Assembly: GCA_964020155.1 (NCBI GenBank)
Contig: OZ026566.1
Span: 4,283,651-4,347,650, forward strand
Reading direction: 5' to 3'
Length of the DNA stretch: 64,000 nt
Source of the DNA: Chondrilla cf. caribensis
Lineage: Eukaryota; Porifera; Demospongiae; Chondrillida; Chondrillidae
Within the stretch, counting starts at the first letter, position 1. Each line of letters starts with the position of its first letter. This document shows positions 1 through 17,000 of this stretch, one piece after another. The notes under the pieces were generated by a model, which searched no databases, was not told the DNA's origin, and saw only the letters and a list, made by a program, of their open reading frames with translations. The translations under genes and the position numbers were made by a program.

Positions 1-5459
<5,459 letters not shown>

Positions 5460-5798
5460 ATCAAGAACCACATTGTGTTCACCAGTGGTTATGAATTTAG
5501 TTAAAACACTTCATTATAATTAATATTAATTAATAGGTGAATATTATCAGCTAGTATTGTAAGTATTAAACTATTAAAGTCGGTTTGTTGAACTTGATTA
5601 ATTCTTCATTGTGAAGTTGTGAACTTGGACAATACAGGCATAGTTGATCTCACTGGCAAGTCACCACCACACGTCACCTCGTGTAGTGCCACCTCCAGTG
5701 GGGTCCATGGATGTGTTTGTGCTCACGTGTCAGCCCGCAGTGACCGCGGACGGAAGTGCGCGTGACAACTAGTGTAGGGCGTGAGGGAAATACGGAAA
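5460..5798. promoter_or_regulatory. Glycogen phosphorylase 3' end and BPNT1 promoter region
   Basis: Two ATTAAA hexamers (5565-5570 and 5573-5578) are candidate polyadenylation signals for the upstream gene. A GC-richer stretch at 5730-5770 with CGGAAGTG (ETS-like) lies 30-60 bases before the BPNT1 start and is the likely core promoter. Motif calls are by eye. Confidence 0.5.
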
Positions 5799-6942
5799 AT
5801 GTCTGAAGAAGGCCTTATGCTCCGACTTGTATCCGCTTCTATCTCCGCCTCAAGGAAAGCTGGCCAGATTATCAGACAAATTACGCAGAAAGGAGAGCTT
5901 AAAGTAAAAGATAAGGTATGGATGAATCTTGTAAGACCGACAGTAGATACATGATTGTGCAATAATAATATTGTCTAAACTTGCAATTATTGGTATTCGC
6001 GATATTAGCTGACCTTGCTTTGACTCTATTAACGTCACAATATTGTCTGACCTTGTAGTCACAATGTTGTTCAGCCAGACTCCATACAAATTTCATTATT
6101 GGATTGAAAGTGTCTCCCTTCTTTGGCAGGGCTATGATGATCCACAGACTGAAGCAGACAGACAGGCACAGCGTTGCATTGTGGATACTTTGACGAAGAG
6201 GTTTCCGGGAATATCCGTAGTAGGAGAAGAGGAACTCTCGGACATTCATGATGACCAACTGGTTACAATGGAGGATGAAGAGGATGTACTGAAATGTCAG
6301 TGTCCACTGGAATTCAAGAGTGTAAAACAGTCTGAGGTTACTGTGTGGGTGGACCCACTGGATGGGACCAATGAATTCACTAGGGGATTTTTGGATCATG
6401 TCACAACGCTTGTGGGAATTTCTGTAAATGGAAAAGCAATTGGGGGCGTCATTCATCAGCCATTTTTCAATATGTCCACCGGAGAGAAACAGTCAGGGAG
6501 GACAGTATGGGGTTTGGTTGGGTTGGGCGTCTTTGGAGTGTCCCCAGCTCTAGCACAGATGAAACCATCCAGCACGAGTGAGCTCCGGCTCAGCATGACC
6601 TTGTCTCATCCCAGTCAGTTCATGGATCAAATACTAAAGGAACTCAATCCGAAGGAGGTTTTTCGTGTGGGTGGAGCTGGGAACAAGATACTGATGGTTC
6701 TCGAGAGCCGTTCGGATGTCTATATCCACCCGTCTGCCGGGACAAAGAAATGGGATACTTGTGCGGGGGAAGCCATTTTGAGGGCTTGTGGTGGCCATCT
6801 AACAGATATCCATGGTAACGACCTTGTGTACGACCCCAAAGGTGAATGGCCGAATCGAAATGGAATCATAGTAGCTGCTAATCTCTCTGTACTAGAAATT
6901 GTAAAAACTACAATCTCAGGAATATGTCAAACCAACAAATAA
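5799..6942 (+). CDS. BPNT1: 3'(2'),5'-bisphosphate nucleotidase 1
   Basis: Removes the 3'-phosphate from PAP, the by-product of sulfation, in the cytosol; a Mg-dependent, lithium-sensitive enzyme of the inositol monophosphatase superfamily. Two exons, 5799-5915 and 6130-6942, give 309 residues, close to the usual 308. Visible motifs: GEEE near residue 90 (metal ligand), WVDPLDGT near residue 135 (metal and phosphate site) and KKWDTCAGEAILRACGG near residue 270, the family WD[TS]CA signature. The ATG at 5799 is the first in frame after the promoter and gives the expected N-terminus with a KAGQIIRQI helix. The single intron is 214 bp. The stop codon overlaps a polyadenylation hexamer. Confidence is high from motif order and length. 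Confidence 0.96.
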
Positions 6943-6943
6943 A
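6938..6943 (+). terminator. AATAAA polyadenylation signal overlapping the BPNT1 stop codon
   Basis: The hexamer is made from the last Lys codon, the TAA stop and the next base. If used, the 3'UTR would be only about 20-30 nt. Other A-rich signals follow at about 7010-7050. Confidence 0.5.
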
Positions 6944-7654
6944 GTTAAAATCAGTATTATACGTAATTAAAATTAATTGAGAAGTTAATACTATTGTATC
7001 ATTATTATTCTTGAAAGTAATAAGATCTAATTTGAACGTAAGTAATAAAAGTATGCATGAATGCATGATGCAGTTATTGAATGAAGTACAGATGACACAA
7101 CAAAAATGTAACCCATCCCACAACACAATGCAATGGACTCGTGATATTCACTACTGTTAAAGCATGCACATATATAGCTGTGTAATAGAAAATCATAATG
7201 ATAAATTACAAATTTGATACAAATTGTATTAACATGTATTGTTCTGGTTGACGAAAATACCACAATAACGTAATAGTCAAACATACATAGAGTACGTGTG
7301 TACATATGCACATGTACACACACTGTGTATTGGATGGAAGCATGTATATGTAACACTAAACAGTGTACAATGTTGCTGGTACGTACACATGATCACACAC
7401 AAACACATAACACATATATGAAACACACTGTGTATTGGATGGAAGCATGTATATGTAACACTAAACGGTGTACAATGTTGCTGGTACGTACACACGATCA
7501 CACACAAACATATAACACATACATGAAACACACATGTACACATTAAGTGACCAGATTTTGGGAAAACAGGGGTTCTCCCATTCCAAGTTGTGACATAATA
7601 TTACCTTCAACACCACACCACATGCCAATTATACAAAACAATCCTTTGAAAACG
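6943..7654. other. Convergent intergenic region with a 107-bp tandem duplication
   Basis: No gene is seen. BPNT1 (+) and the fucosyltransferase (-) end here tail to tail. AT-rich DNA is followed at 7317-7530 by two copies of a roughly 107-bp unit (starting CACTGTGTATTGGATGGAAG) that differ at only a few positions. Confidence 0.8.
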
Positions 7655-9219
7655 TCAATACAGAGGTGGCGGTTTGTCAAAACAGTTACACGCTCTGCTG
7701 CCTCGCTTGTAGGATGACAGTTTCAATTTATAAGCCTCTTGACACATTTGACAACTGAGTACATCCGGACCGTGTTCCTTTGATTTGGTATTTACTCTGC
7801 AGTGTTTCTCGTTGAGGGCATTGAGGACATTTTTATTCCACGTTGTATGTTTGACGAAAACGCTGTTGTCTGTTAGCACGCGATTGAGGTACTTGCCTAG
7901 GCTCTCGATGGTGGGGTAGTCTGCGACATTGATGACGGAGTTGTTGCCAGGGATCTGCAAATCAACATCAGGAGCTCCTCTGTAGATAGGGATGGCACCT
8001 GCTCTGAGTATCAGAAATATCTTCTCGCTGACCAGATGTGGTTCTAAGATATGTTCGAATGCTATCACCATGCGATACTTGGAAGAAATTCGGATGAACT
8101 CCTCTTGCCAATTGTCCGGTTTTCGCGACGGAGGTCTGAATACACCAGTTTTGTCTCTCATGTTGTAAAGACACCTACCATAGCTGTCTATCCTGACATG
8201 TTTCATCAACTTGATGAGATAGATTAGGCGATCATTGTACTTCTTGTTACAGTTGCTGATGAACATGGCTATTCCACTTCGTTCATATGGTGAGGGCGGA
8301 GGGCGTGACTGCGTCTCTAGGAGGTGTGGCATATTGTTACACAATTCCACATAGGCTACCTTTGAACGGATATTGATATTAATGTGAACTTCAGCGTACA
8401 TTGAGAGACCGAGGTCATTCTCCTGAGGTAGATCCGACAGACTGAACAATATGATGGTCTGTGGGAAGCAGAACCTAGGAGGAGCACTTGCGTTCAAAGC
8501 TTGGACCACTTTCAACACAGCATCTGAGTTTTTATCGTCCATGTTGAAGATACACTGACTACCTTCAGGCAGAGAACACTTTTCTCCATCTCTCTTATAT
8601 CCCTGTATTTTCTCTTTGTTTTCGTCATTCAATTCATGGTAATTGTCAAGGTATATGGTCACTTTGGTCATGTCGAACTCCTGACAGTACGAGCAGTAAG
8701 GAGCTATTCTGTCGTAGTGGTTTATACGGCATGTGTTGTGTCGGTGCTTGGTCGGGAGATGTTGCATTAAATGTTTGGGAATGGTGAGACGTGGGGTGAC
8801 CTCACTGCTTGCAAAACTTGGCATTGATGAAGTGGTAGATCTTGCTGTTGTTGTAGATTTTGTTGTCAACGGCAATAAAGATGATGGTGGTGTATCTTCT
8901 GAAGATGACACGGAAGTTTTCAGAGTGCGTTGTGCCTCTAAAGTATTATTCTTCTCAACGACTTGTTTTAGCTTCTTCCCAATATCCTTGCGTTGAGTTC
9001 CATCTAGCTTATCCTCTTGGATGTAGAAAATCGCCTTATCTCCATCTTTTAAGAACCCTTTTCCGTTCTTCAAGGCCTCTTGGTAGCGTTGTAGAATGCC
9101 TTCGTCCTCACCTGTTACTGACACCCACTTCTCGCTCCTTGTGTTGTTGGTGATGGCAAACCATGATGCAATCAGTAGAGTTGATACTAGGAGGGGTAAT
9201 CCTAACCTCCCAATCCGAA
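7655..9219 (-). CDS. Alpha-1,3-type fucosyltransferase (GT10), main exon
   Basis: Transfers fucose from GDP-fucose to glycans in the Golgi lumen. This exon encodes about 520 residues: a hydrophobic segment near its start (LPLLVSTLLIASWFAI), a Ser/Thr-rich stem, and a catalytic domain. Family signatures are SGIAMFISNCN, then a DSYGRCLYN block, and the donor-binding motif around AFEHILEPHLVSEKIF with LRAGAIPIYRGA. The C-terminal Cys-rich segment is also typical. The exon begins at 9219 after TTTTCCTATGCAG, entering with two bases of a split codon, so a short 5' exon with the start codon lies upstream (above 9221) and was not resolved. A type II membrane topology is inferred. FUT subtype and linkage cannot be told. 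Confidence 0.9.
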
Positions 9220-9298
9220 CTGCATAGGAAAATTGACAATACTGATTGAATTGAATGTGCAAAATAGTCTGGTGACAATATTGCAATAGTATTATAGT

Positions 9299-9302
<4 letters not shown>

Positions 9303-9344
<42 letters not shown>
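9303..9344. repeat. (GT)n microsatellite upstream of the fucosyltransferase exon
   Basis: About 21 GT units just 5' of the coding exon on the minus-strand gene. A compound GT tract with TTGT and GGTG interruptions follows at 9799-9912. Confidence 0.95.
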
Positions 9345-9812
9345 ATGCATGTGTGTGTACTACCAACACATACACATGTATGCACTCAACAGTACAGTCA
9401 ATTGCAGAATGACAGGAATGTCCTATCCAAGGAACAGAAGCATTTATGGTTACTGTAGTGCAAGTAACACGTTGAAGCCTTTTGCTGTTCTCACTACCAC
9501 AGTGGAGAGTGTAGGCTGCACTGTTTCATTGGAAAGGTTGTAGACGGCCACTCCCCCACAAATACATGATAACATTGAGTTGGAAAAATGAAAGGGCATT
9601 GATCCTGAGGCTTACTTCGTGCATTGCACACATGCCACCTGTTCTACGCCCTTCTGTACGTCTCATCACATGCACACTACAATGGTCTAAAACATCCCTA
9701 CAATCGAGATGAACTCAATATAATCCTTTAAAGTTTACACAGCACTGCAGCTGTAGGGCTTTAAGAAGCCTCTATAATGAGATTATCAGTTATCCCACGT
9801 GTGTTGTGTGTG

Positions 9813-9893
<81 letters not shown>

Positions 9894-10865
9894 TGTGTGT
9901 GTGGTGTGTGTATGTGAAAGTATCTCAATTCAAGGACAACATAAGTCAACACACCAGAACACACTGAAAGAGCCCAAGAATAAGTTGATAAGTTCAAATG
10001 GAAAATGGAATGAATGAAAGTCAATTAACAAAGGATAATTTTCAGGTTCTCTCATTACTGCTAGCCAAGTTGAAACAACTCATGGCAGGCGCAAACAATA
10101 CCTTCTGAAAGCAGTGGTCTGTGTGAATCCCTATATTCAAAATGCCTGCACACAACTGCCCTGACCAGGATGAAGGTCATATCCTGGCATAGGCTCTGGA
10201 ATGATTGGTAGTCAGCAGGGCATGATTTGAGAATAAATGGGGACTTATACAGTCAGAAAAATGGCTACCAACAATTTTATAAAATGATTACATTATACAG
10301 TAGTTATATTATTATATTATATATTATGTTATATTATAATATAGTCATTAGGAAGAGTAAGTTACCATCTACACAAATGATGTGAATACTGTCAAAAAAT
10401 TATTGGGCAGTAGCAGCATTTTGGGAACACCCAATGAAAGAAGATTCGTTGACCGTTGTGCTCAAGGTTAAATTAGAGCCATGAGGGTTTCTAAGTATTT
10501 GGGGGAATTATGGAGAGTGCAATGGGACACATTTTAGAACACTGAAGAATAGCATAATTGGCAAGTTGTGGACATATCACCATCATCCCTAGTACTGAGG
10601 TTAAATACAGTATCTAACAGTGTGTACGTGTAATACGACTGGGTTTGTGGTGGCGCTCAGGTGTGCATATATAATAAAGGGATTGAATTCCTACATGTGA
10701 CAACATGTCCACAAGACACCACACTAGTGAAGTGAACTCGGAGGAATCCCGTTTGAGGAGAACCACATGACACAGTCAGAAGTAGTAAACACGGTAATGT
10801 TATTATCCTCATTCCAGTCTGAGGCAGAAGGTGCAACCATGTTTGAGGGAGAGGTGAACACCATG

Positions 10866-11130
10866 CTTTAGGCACTGACCCCTACACCACAGGCACTAAC
10901 CCCTACACTTCAGGCACTAACCCCTATACTTAAGGCACTAACCCCTACACTTCGGGCACTAACCCCTACACTTCAGGCACTGACCCCTACACTTCAGGCA
11001 CTAACCCCTACACCACAGGCACTAACCCCTACACTTCAGGCACTAACCCCTACACCACAGGCACTAACCCCTACACTTCAGGCACTAACCCCTACACCAC
11101 AGGCACTAACCCCTACACTTCAGGCACTAC
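10866..11130. repeat. 21-bp minisatellite
   Basis: About twelve copies of GGCACTAACCCCTACACTTC with an alternating variant in which ACTTCA is replaced by ACCACA. It is intergenic. Confidence 0.93.
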
Positions 11131-11999
11131 TACTTGCATTTATTAGGTTTAATTGAGGCAGATGTCAGCTGGTGCTGCAGTGTCATAATTGAGTTAAACT
11201 CCTGAGCAACTCAACCAATCACCAGGCCCAACTTGGGTGAGATTAAATCAGTCTTCACACAAACCCGTATCCATGATACGTCTGTGATACAGTGATAATT
11301 GCACATAATGTTGGGTACGCAGTTGTAGTCTGACAGGTAATAGGGATGGATTAACATTGAACTGAGAATCTGCAGATGCACGAGAGAGCAACAGTACCGC
11401 AGAAAAAGATCTCGTTAAGGGATGATAATCCCAATTTGGATCATTACTAGTAGTGTAGGTTGTAGGTGAGGTGCTTCCTTCTGTGTCTGTCTATGTTGAA
11501 GTATGGGGTTGGGGAGAGTGTCAATCAACACTTGATATGGAGAAAAGGAGATAAATTGGAATCGATAGCCTCCAACACTCTGAGGTACTGATACAGTTTC
11601 ATATCACTGCTAGTATCTCAACAGATAAGTGATGTATTATTTGAAGCCAATACTCATTGAGTCTAAAGACAAATACAGCTACTTGCTAAGACAAACTATA
11701 CCGGGCTCAGGGAAATAGCTCTTGTTATCAGATGTTCATTTCGTCAGGACTTGCTTATTATCTTCACTAATGTAACAAATCAAGTAAAACATAAAAATTA
11801 GTTTGTAATAAACAGCGATCCATTTGCCTTGAGGGTGTTTATATCTTGAGGACTTTGTACTACAGTATAACATTACCCTGAATATTAGCTGTGTCTAAAG
11901 ATAACCATCTCTGACTACAACCCCATTTCACAGTTATCTGTGGTGGCTGGTGTGCTCAGTCAACCAGACTAGGAACCACAAGGTTAATTAGGTGTGTGA

Positions 12000-12227
12000 A
12001 TGACATTAGTCTGCTTAGCTGATAGACACCACTGGGCAGCAGAATTGTACAGAAACTGGAATGTGAGTCTACAGCTGTTCCTCCAGGAAAATTGTGACCA
12101 GAGCTGTGCCACACCTTGTAGTGAGTACAAGGATACACTTGAAGTGTTCTACACTTACTACTCCGAAAGCACCCAAACACAATTCCGTGAAGAAATGGCT
12201 AGTATATGGAATCTTTCCTATTCATAA
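12000..12227 (+). other. Short Cys-rich reading frame, possible exon remnant
   Basis: The frame after CTCCTCCAG (ending 12077) reads ENCDQSCATPCSEYKD and continues to a stop at 12225. The C-x3-C-x3-C spacing with a following Tyr is loosely reminiscent of the extracellular Cys-rich part of degenerin/ENaC channels, but no second exon was found, so this may be a relic or chance. Confidence 0.2.
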
Positions 12228-13225
12228 AAGTATGCAGTCGCTATTGTCCAAGAGCGTGTAGCCGGCTAACGGATACAACCCCAAAAATTGAAATGATACC
12301 TTATGCGTTGTACACGTGATAGATGGAGAGTAGTGCTAGGGATAGACAAAGACGGGGAGAAGGGTGACTAGACACTGAACTTTAGCCGTTCGACAGACTC
12401 AAACTGACATGTGGTTCGCATCGTTAATAAAGATAGACTGGTACCTACAGCAGTATTGAATTACACTCAACTACCGTATAGGTTTGGTCACAAAATGAAG
12501 GAAAGAACGTGGGCCTTAGCTAAAGAACAGATAAAGTCGTGCTTTACACAGACGCCCATATTTAAGAAAGGTCAAATTATGGGTAGATAGGTAAAAAGAT
12601 CCCTTTTTGGACTGAAACGAGTCGTCTGGAAGAACTTATTGAGCTGTGCTGAACCGAACGCGAACACTGACGAGCAAACAATGAAAAACTTACATATAAT
12701 CCACGTTACAATACTTCTACCCATGTAGAATGGCCTCTGAGGCTTTAAATATCCGGGCACAGTCCCTGAGTGAAATTCTCGACTAAAAGCTAAAAGGCTG
12801 AACTCTCGTTTGTGGTGATGCCAACTGGAAACGGATAGGCGTACAGGTCACGCCCCCAAATTGTTCACAACTTCTTATGTAAACTCCTACCCCAAACACA
12901 ACAACAGCGTCTGTTTGTAATGAGCTCTATATATACTTATTTGACTATTGATCAGTGATTAATATTCAAAACCGCAACCAGTCCCATATTGTATTATTGT
13001 GTCTGTAACCGTCTAATGGGAAAGTGATTTCTGTCACGCGGGTATGATAATATTGGTGGTAAAACACCGTGAAAGTAGTCTAAGCAGCCTGATGAGGAGA
13101 AGATTGGTTATTGTAAACACAGGAAACGCGGTAAATCAGGCAGGCAAGGAACAGTTGGTCCACTCCAGCTATACAACCTGTGTACACGATGTGACGCATA
13201 TTAAATTTTCGTGAGCTGAGAATGA

Positions 13226-13252
13226 AGTCACGTGATGGGCAAGATGGTCGCC
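13226..13252 (+). promoter_or_regulatory. E-box plus ATGG element, promoter-like
   Basis: AAGTCACGTGATG followed by CAAGATGGTCGCC. The CACGTG core and AAGATGG (YY1-like) pair is a common core-promoter arrangement. A nearly identical E-box element lies 736 bp downstream at the CEBPZ 5' end. Confidence 0.35.
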
Positions 13253-13961
13253 TGAAATATTATACGTACGTATGCGTAGGTAGCTGTATTTAGTTAGCGG
13301 GGCTAAGGGGCTCGATTACCTTATATTTTGTGTCTGTGGTATGTCTGTTTGTGGGGGATTTGTTTGAAAATCTATGTACGAGTATTTCCGTGAATGAAAA
13401 CAAATTTGGATAAGCGTGTTATCTATTGATTGGCGGAAAGACCTACGAATTCTAACCTTTGTACTCTTTCCTTACACGCTGTGACTCATAAGACATAACC
13501 TCTCCGACAGCAAACATGTATAGCTGGAAGTTAGTAGACTGTTAATTCTTATATTTATTTATAAGATTAAGTTTTTAAAGTGTATTGATTGATTGATTCT
13601 GTAGATTCTGGAAATAAACTCAATGTAGCATAGTCATTGTATGAATAAATAATTGAAATAGTTCATATATTAAGTACTAAAGGAATATGTGTGCTTGGGA
13701 ATAAGCAAGATAATCACAAGGCTTGAATGTAATGGATAAAACAAACATGTCACAGATATGCTCAGTCTACACTTTACAACTTGTGCAGAAAGTACCTGGA
13801 TTGGTACTCACTCTTGGTTAGTGAGTACACCTCACTCTCAGTCTCTAGCTCATTTACACTTGTCAAACAGTACTGATAGCAAGTATCTTTGGTAAGAAGT
13901 ACAGATTAAGTGGTATTTAGGGTCTATGGTGTGCCCTTCTATATAGCTATACTATACTATA

Positions 13962-13990
13962 AGTCACGTGATGTTGATAACAATGGCGTC
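13962..13990 (+). promoter_or_regulatory. Probable CEBPZ core promoter/5'UTR start
   Basis: AAGTCACGTGATG followed by ACAATGGCGTCC, about 65-90 bases before the proposed CEBPZ start codon. The ATG at 13984 opens only a short frame of 8 codons ending in TGA. Confidence 0.45.
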
Positions 13991-14053
13991 CCCGCGACTG
14001 CTTCATTGATCAGCTTAATCTCGTCCTCAGACAGCTTACACTGTTGCGTATCG

Positions 14054-17000
14054 ATGCTACGGGAGGAGGTAATGAATAAACAAGGTGAACGGAATACTAA
14101 AGGATCAAAGACAGAAGATGCGCAGGCTTCGGTAGAAGCCAATGACATCAATAGAGCCCTGTTGTTGTACAAGCCTGTTCCTTCCAATAAAATTCTTTTT
14201 AATTATGAACTCGGTGCTTCCTGGTTCGAGGAGGTCAGTCGTGGCATCCTGTGTTCCAAATCGCACACACTTGTTCACCTTGCTTCCATTTTCTGCTCCT
14301 TTTGGTGTCAAGGATTCTGGGGAGGTCTCCAAACTGCCTGTTCAACCACATGTTTTAAAACATTTGGAGGAAACAGCATTCGAACTACTAGCTGCAGATG
14401 TCCAGTTGTATGAGAAAGGTGCGTGTGTATGTGTGTATGTATACTCGTGGCTTGACACAAAAGCATTTTCTTTATAACAGTTCGTTTGAAAAAGAGGAAA
14501 TCAGATGTTGAGTGGCTCCGTACTGTGATGGTCAAAGGCACACTCGCAGATAAGACATCAGCTCGAGCACTCTTGGTTCAAGTGAGAGCTGTTCATAACT
14601 CTCCTGTTGGGTTTGATTGAAGAAGCTCTCCTATGCCAGTAATAGTTTACCAAGGCCATTATAACCTTTAAGTATTGTTAATCCTTTCTAAAGTGATATG
14701 GCCATCCACTTAGTTACTGTCATTACGTATGTCGCACATACTTGGTAGACAAGCGTCAATCCCCGTAGTGCACCCTTATTTGGTGATTCTCTGTCGCTGT
14801 CCTGTGGGAATATCTATACGTGTTCTACTTACTTTACAGGAATCGCCTGTACACAACATAGCAGCTCTGGATGCCTTGTTGGTGATGTGCAGAAAGAAAT
14901 CAAAGAGAGAGAGCATTCAAGCTATCGATGTTCTGAAGGAGCTGTGGCTTACCTGTCTCCTTCCTCACGAAAGAAAGTTGAGGAAGTTTGAAGTGAGGCC
15001 CTTTTCCACGCTACTGGAATCTGCCAGTTCTCTTTCTCCACGAGACAAGAACAGGAAACTTATGTTGTGGTATGCGGAAAGCCAGTTCAAGTCTTGCTAT
15101 CGGGACTACATTGGGGTACTGGAGGTCCATCTCCACGACCCTGTGTCCAGTATCAGGAGTAAGATCCTTGGTAGGTGCCACATGTGTGCATGCTCACATC
15201 ACCAGTACAATATGTACCATATAGTACTGATTTTCAAGAAAAAAAAGCAAAAGTTTAGTATTTTTCACGAATGAGACTTTAATTGTGGATATTATAAACT
15301 ATGGATATCCGTATGAAGTTGAATAACACTGTATTCAGAGGTGGAGATTGGCAATTTCATGCCTATGCTCACATGCCTGTGTGCTGTGTATACACATGCA
15401 TCCAATTATATTCTTTTATATGCATTACACTGCGTACATACCTACGTATGTATGTACATACATGTCACATTACAAAGTGTTCAGTGAGTGTACTAAGTAC
15501 TTGGTGGAGATTAACCACTATCAGTAGATAAAGGCTTAGTCGTGTTGACCAGGTGTGCAACAGAATCCGGACTAAACCTTATAGCAGGAATTTAAGTGAG
15601 GTTTTTAATATTGCCTTTTCACCTTTCAGGTTGTTGTACTACGGGTAATGTTGTCACAAAGTGTGATGCATAAAATTCATTCTGTTTCATTTTCTTGTAT
15701 TGTGACAATATTAAACTACAATAAGCTGTATTGTGTGCACAGGTGATGTGGTGATTGTGTGCACTGGTGATGTGGTGACTGTGTGCACTGGTGATGTGGT
15801 GACTGTGTGCACTGGTGATGTGGTGATTGTGTGCACTGGTGATGTGGTGACTGTGTGCACTGGTGATGTGGTGACTGTGTACACTGGTGATGTGGTGACT
15901 GTGTGCACTGGTGATGTGGTGACTGTGTGCACTGGTGATGTGGTGACTGTGTGCACTGGTGATGTGGTGACTGTGTGCACTGGTGATGTGGTGACTGTGT
16001 GCACTGGTGATGTGGTGACTGTGTGCACTGGTGATGTGGTGACTGTGTACACTGGTGATGTGGTGACTGTGTGCACTGGTGATGTGGTGACTGTGTGCAC
16101 TGGTGATGTGGTGATTGTGTGCACTGGTGATGTGGTGACTGTGTGCACTGGTGATGTGGTGACTGTGTGCACTGGTGATGTGGTGATTTGTGGTCCTTTC
16201 TCTCTTCCCCCCTCCACCCCCTCCCCAAGGTCATGTATTTGATTTGTTAGCACAAAGACCAGAACAAGAAGGTATTCTCCTTTCCCTTCTTGTTAACAAG
16301 TTGGGAGACCCAGAAGGAAAAGTTGCCTCTAAAGCATCTCTCTTCCTGCTAAAGCTTGGTGAGAGTGTGTGGTGCACACCTTAACCAACTGTGACATGAT
16401 GTATGTGTCCTGAATGTGGGTGTGGACTCTTTCATCTACTTCCCCTCATGTGATCTACTTCCTATCATGTGATCCAGTTATGCAGCACCAAAACATGAGA
16501 TTAGTTGTTGTCAAGGAAGTGGAGAATCTGCTGTACAGACCAAATGTATCCAGTCGAGCCCAGTGAGTTGCACCGTACGTACACTTGTGTGCATCCAGTC
16601 GAGCCCAGTGAGTTGCACCGTACGTACACCTGTGTGTGTCCAGTGGAGCCCAGTGAGTTGTACTGTACATACACCTGTGTGTATCCAGTCGAGCCCAGTG
16701 AGTTGTACCGTACGTACACCTGTGTGTATCCAGTCGAGCCCAGTGAGTTGTACTGTACGTACACCTGTGTGCTGCCCATGACTGTTTCAACTCATCACAA
16801 GCATACAAGTATGTACACTAGGTTTAAATTCGACCAACATTCAAGGATATTAAACTCGGTGGTTGTATTTGTAAGCATGCAATAAGTAAATATGGGACTC
16901 TGTTGTGTACTGTACTTGACAATGCAAGAAAGGAGAGAGAAGAGTCGGTCACTCACTTGCTAAGTTACAGTGTCTCTTTGTCTTTGTTGTAATGCAGGTA

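Larger units (their letters stand above)
9345..14053. other. Long stretch without a convincing gene
   Basis: Contents seen: a compound GT tract (9799-9912), an AT-only patch (about 10297-10342), a 21-bp minisatellite (10866-11130), one short Cys-containing reading frame (about 12078-12227) and two promoter-like CACGTG elements (13226-13252 and 13962-13990). The unresolved 5' exon of the fucosyltransferase should lie here. Otherwise no protein family, tRNA or rRNA was recognised on either strand. Confidence 0.6.

Noticed and set aside
9600..9660. A first coding exon for the fucosyltransferase ending in a GTAAGC donor (minus strand near 9610)
   Set aside because: It ends between codons, while the acceptor at 9219 needs one leftover base, so the phases do not match.
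10866..11130. CRISPR-like array of 21-bp repeats
   Set aside because: Units are directly adjacent with no unique spacers; the same holds for all other minisatellites here. The genome is eukaryotic.
15711..16253. Open frames of 170-180 codons on both strands across the 24-bp array
   Set aside because: The openness follows from a repeat length divisible by three; the array lies between well-supported CEBPZ exons.
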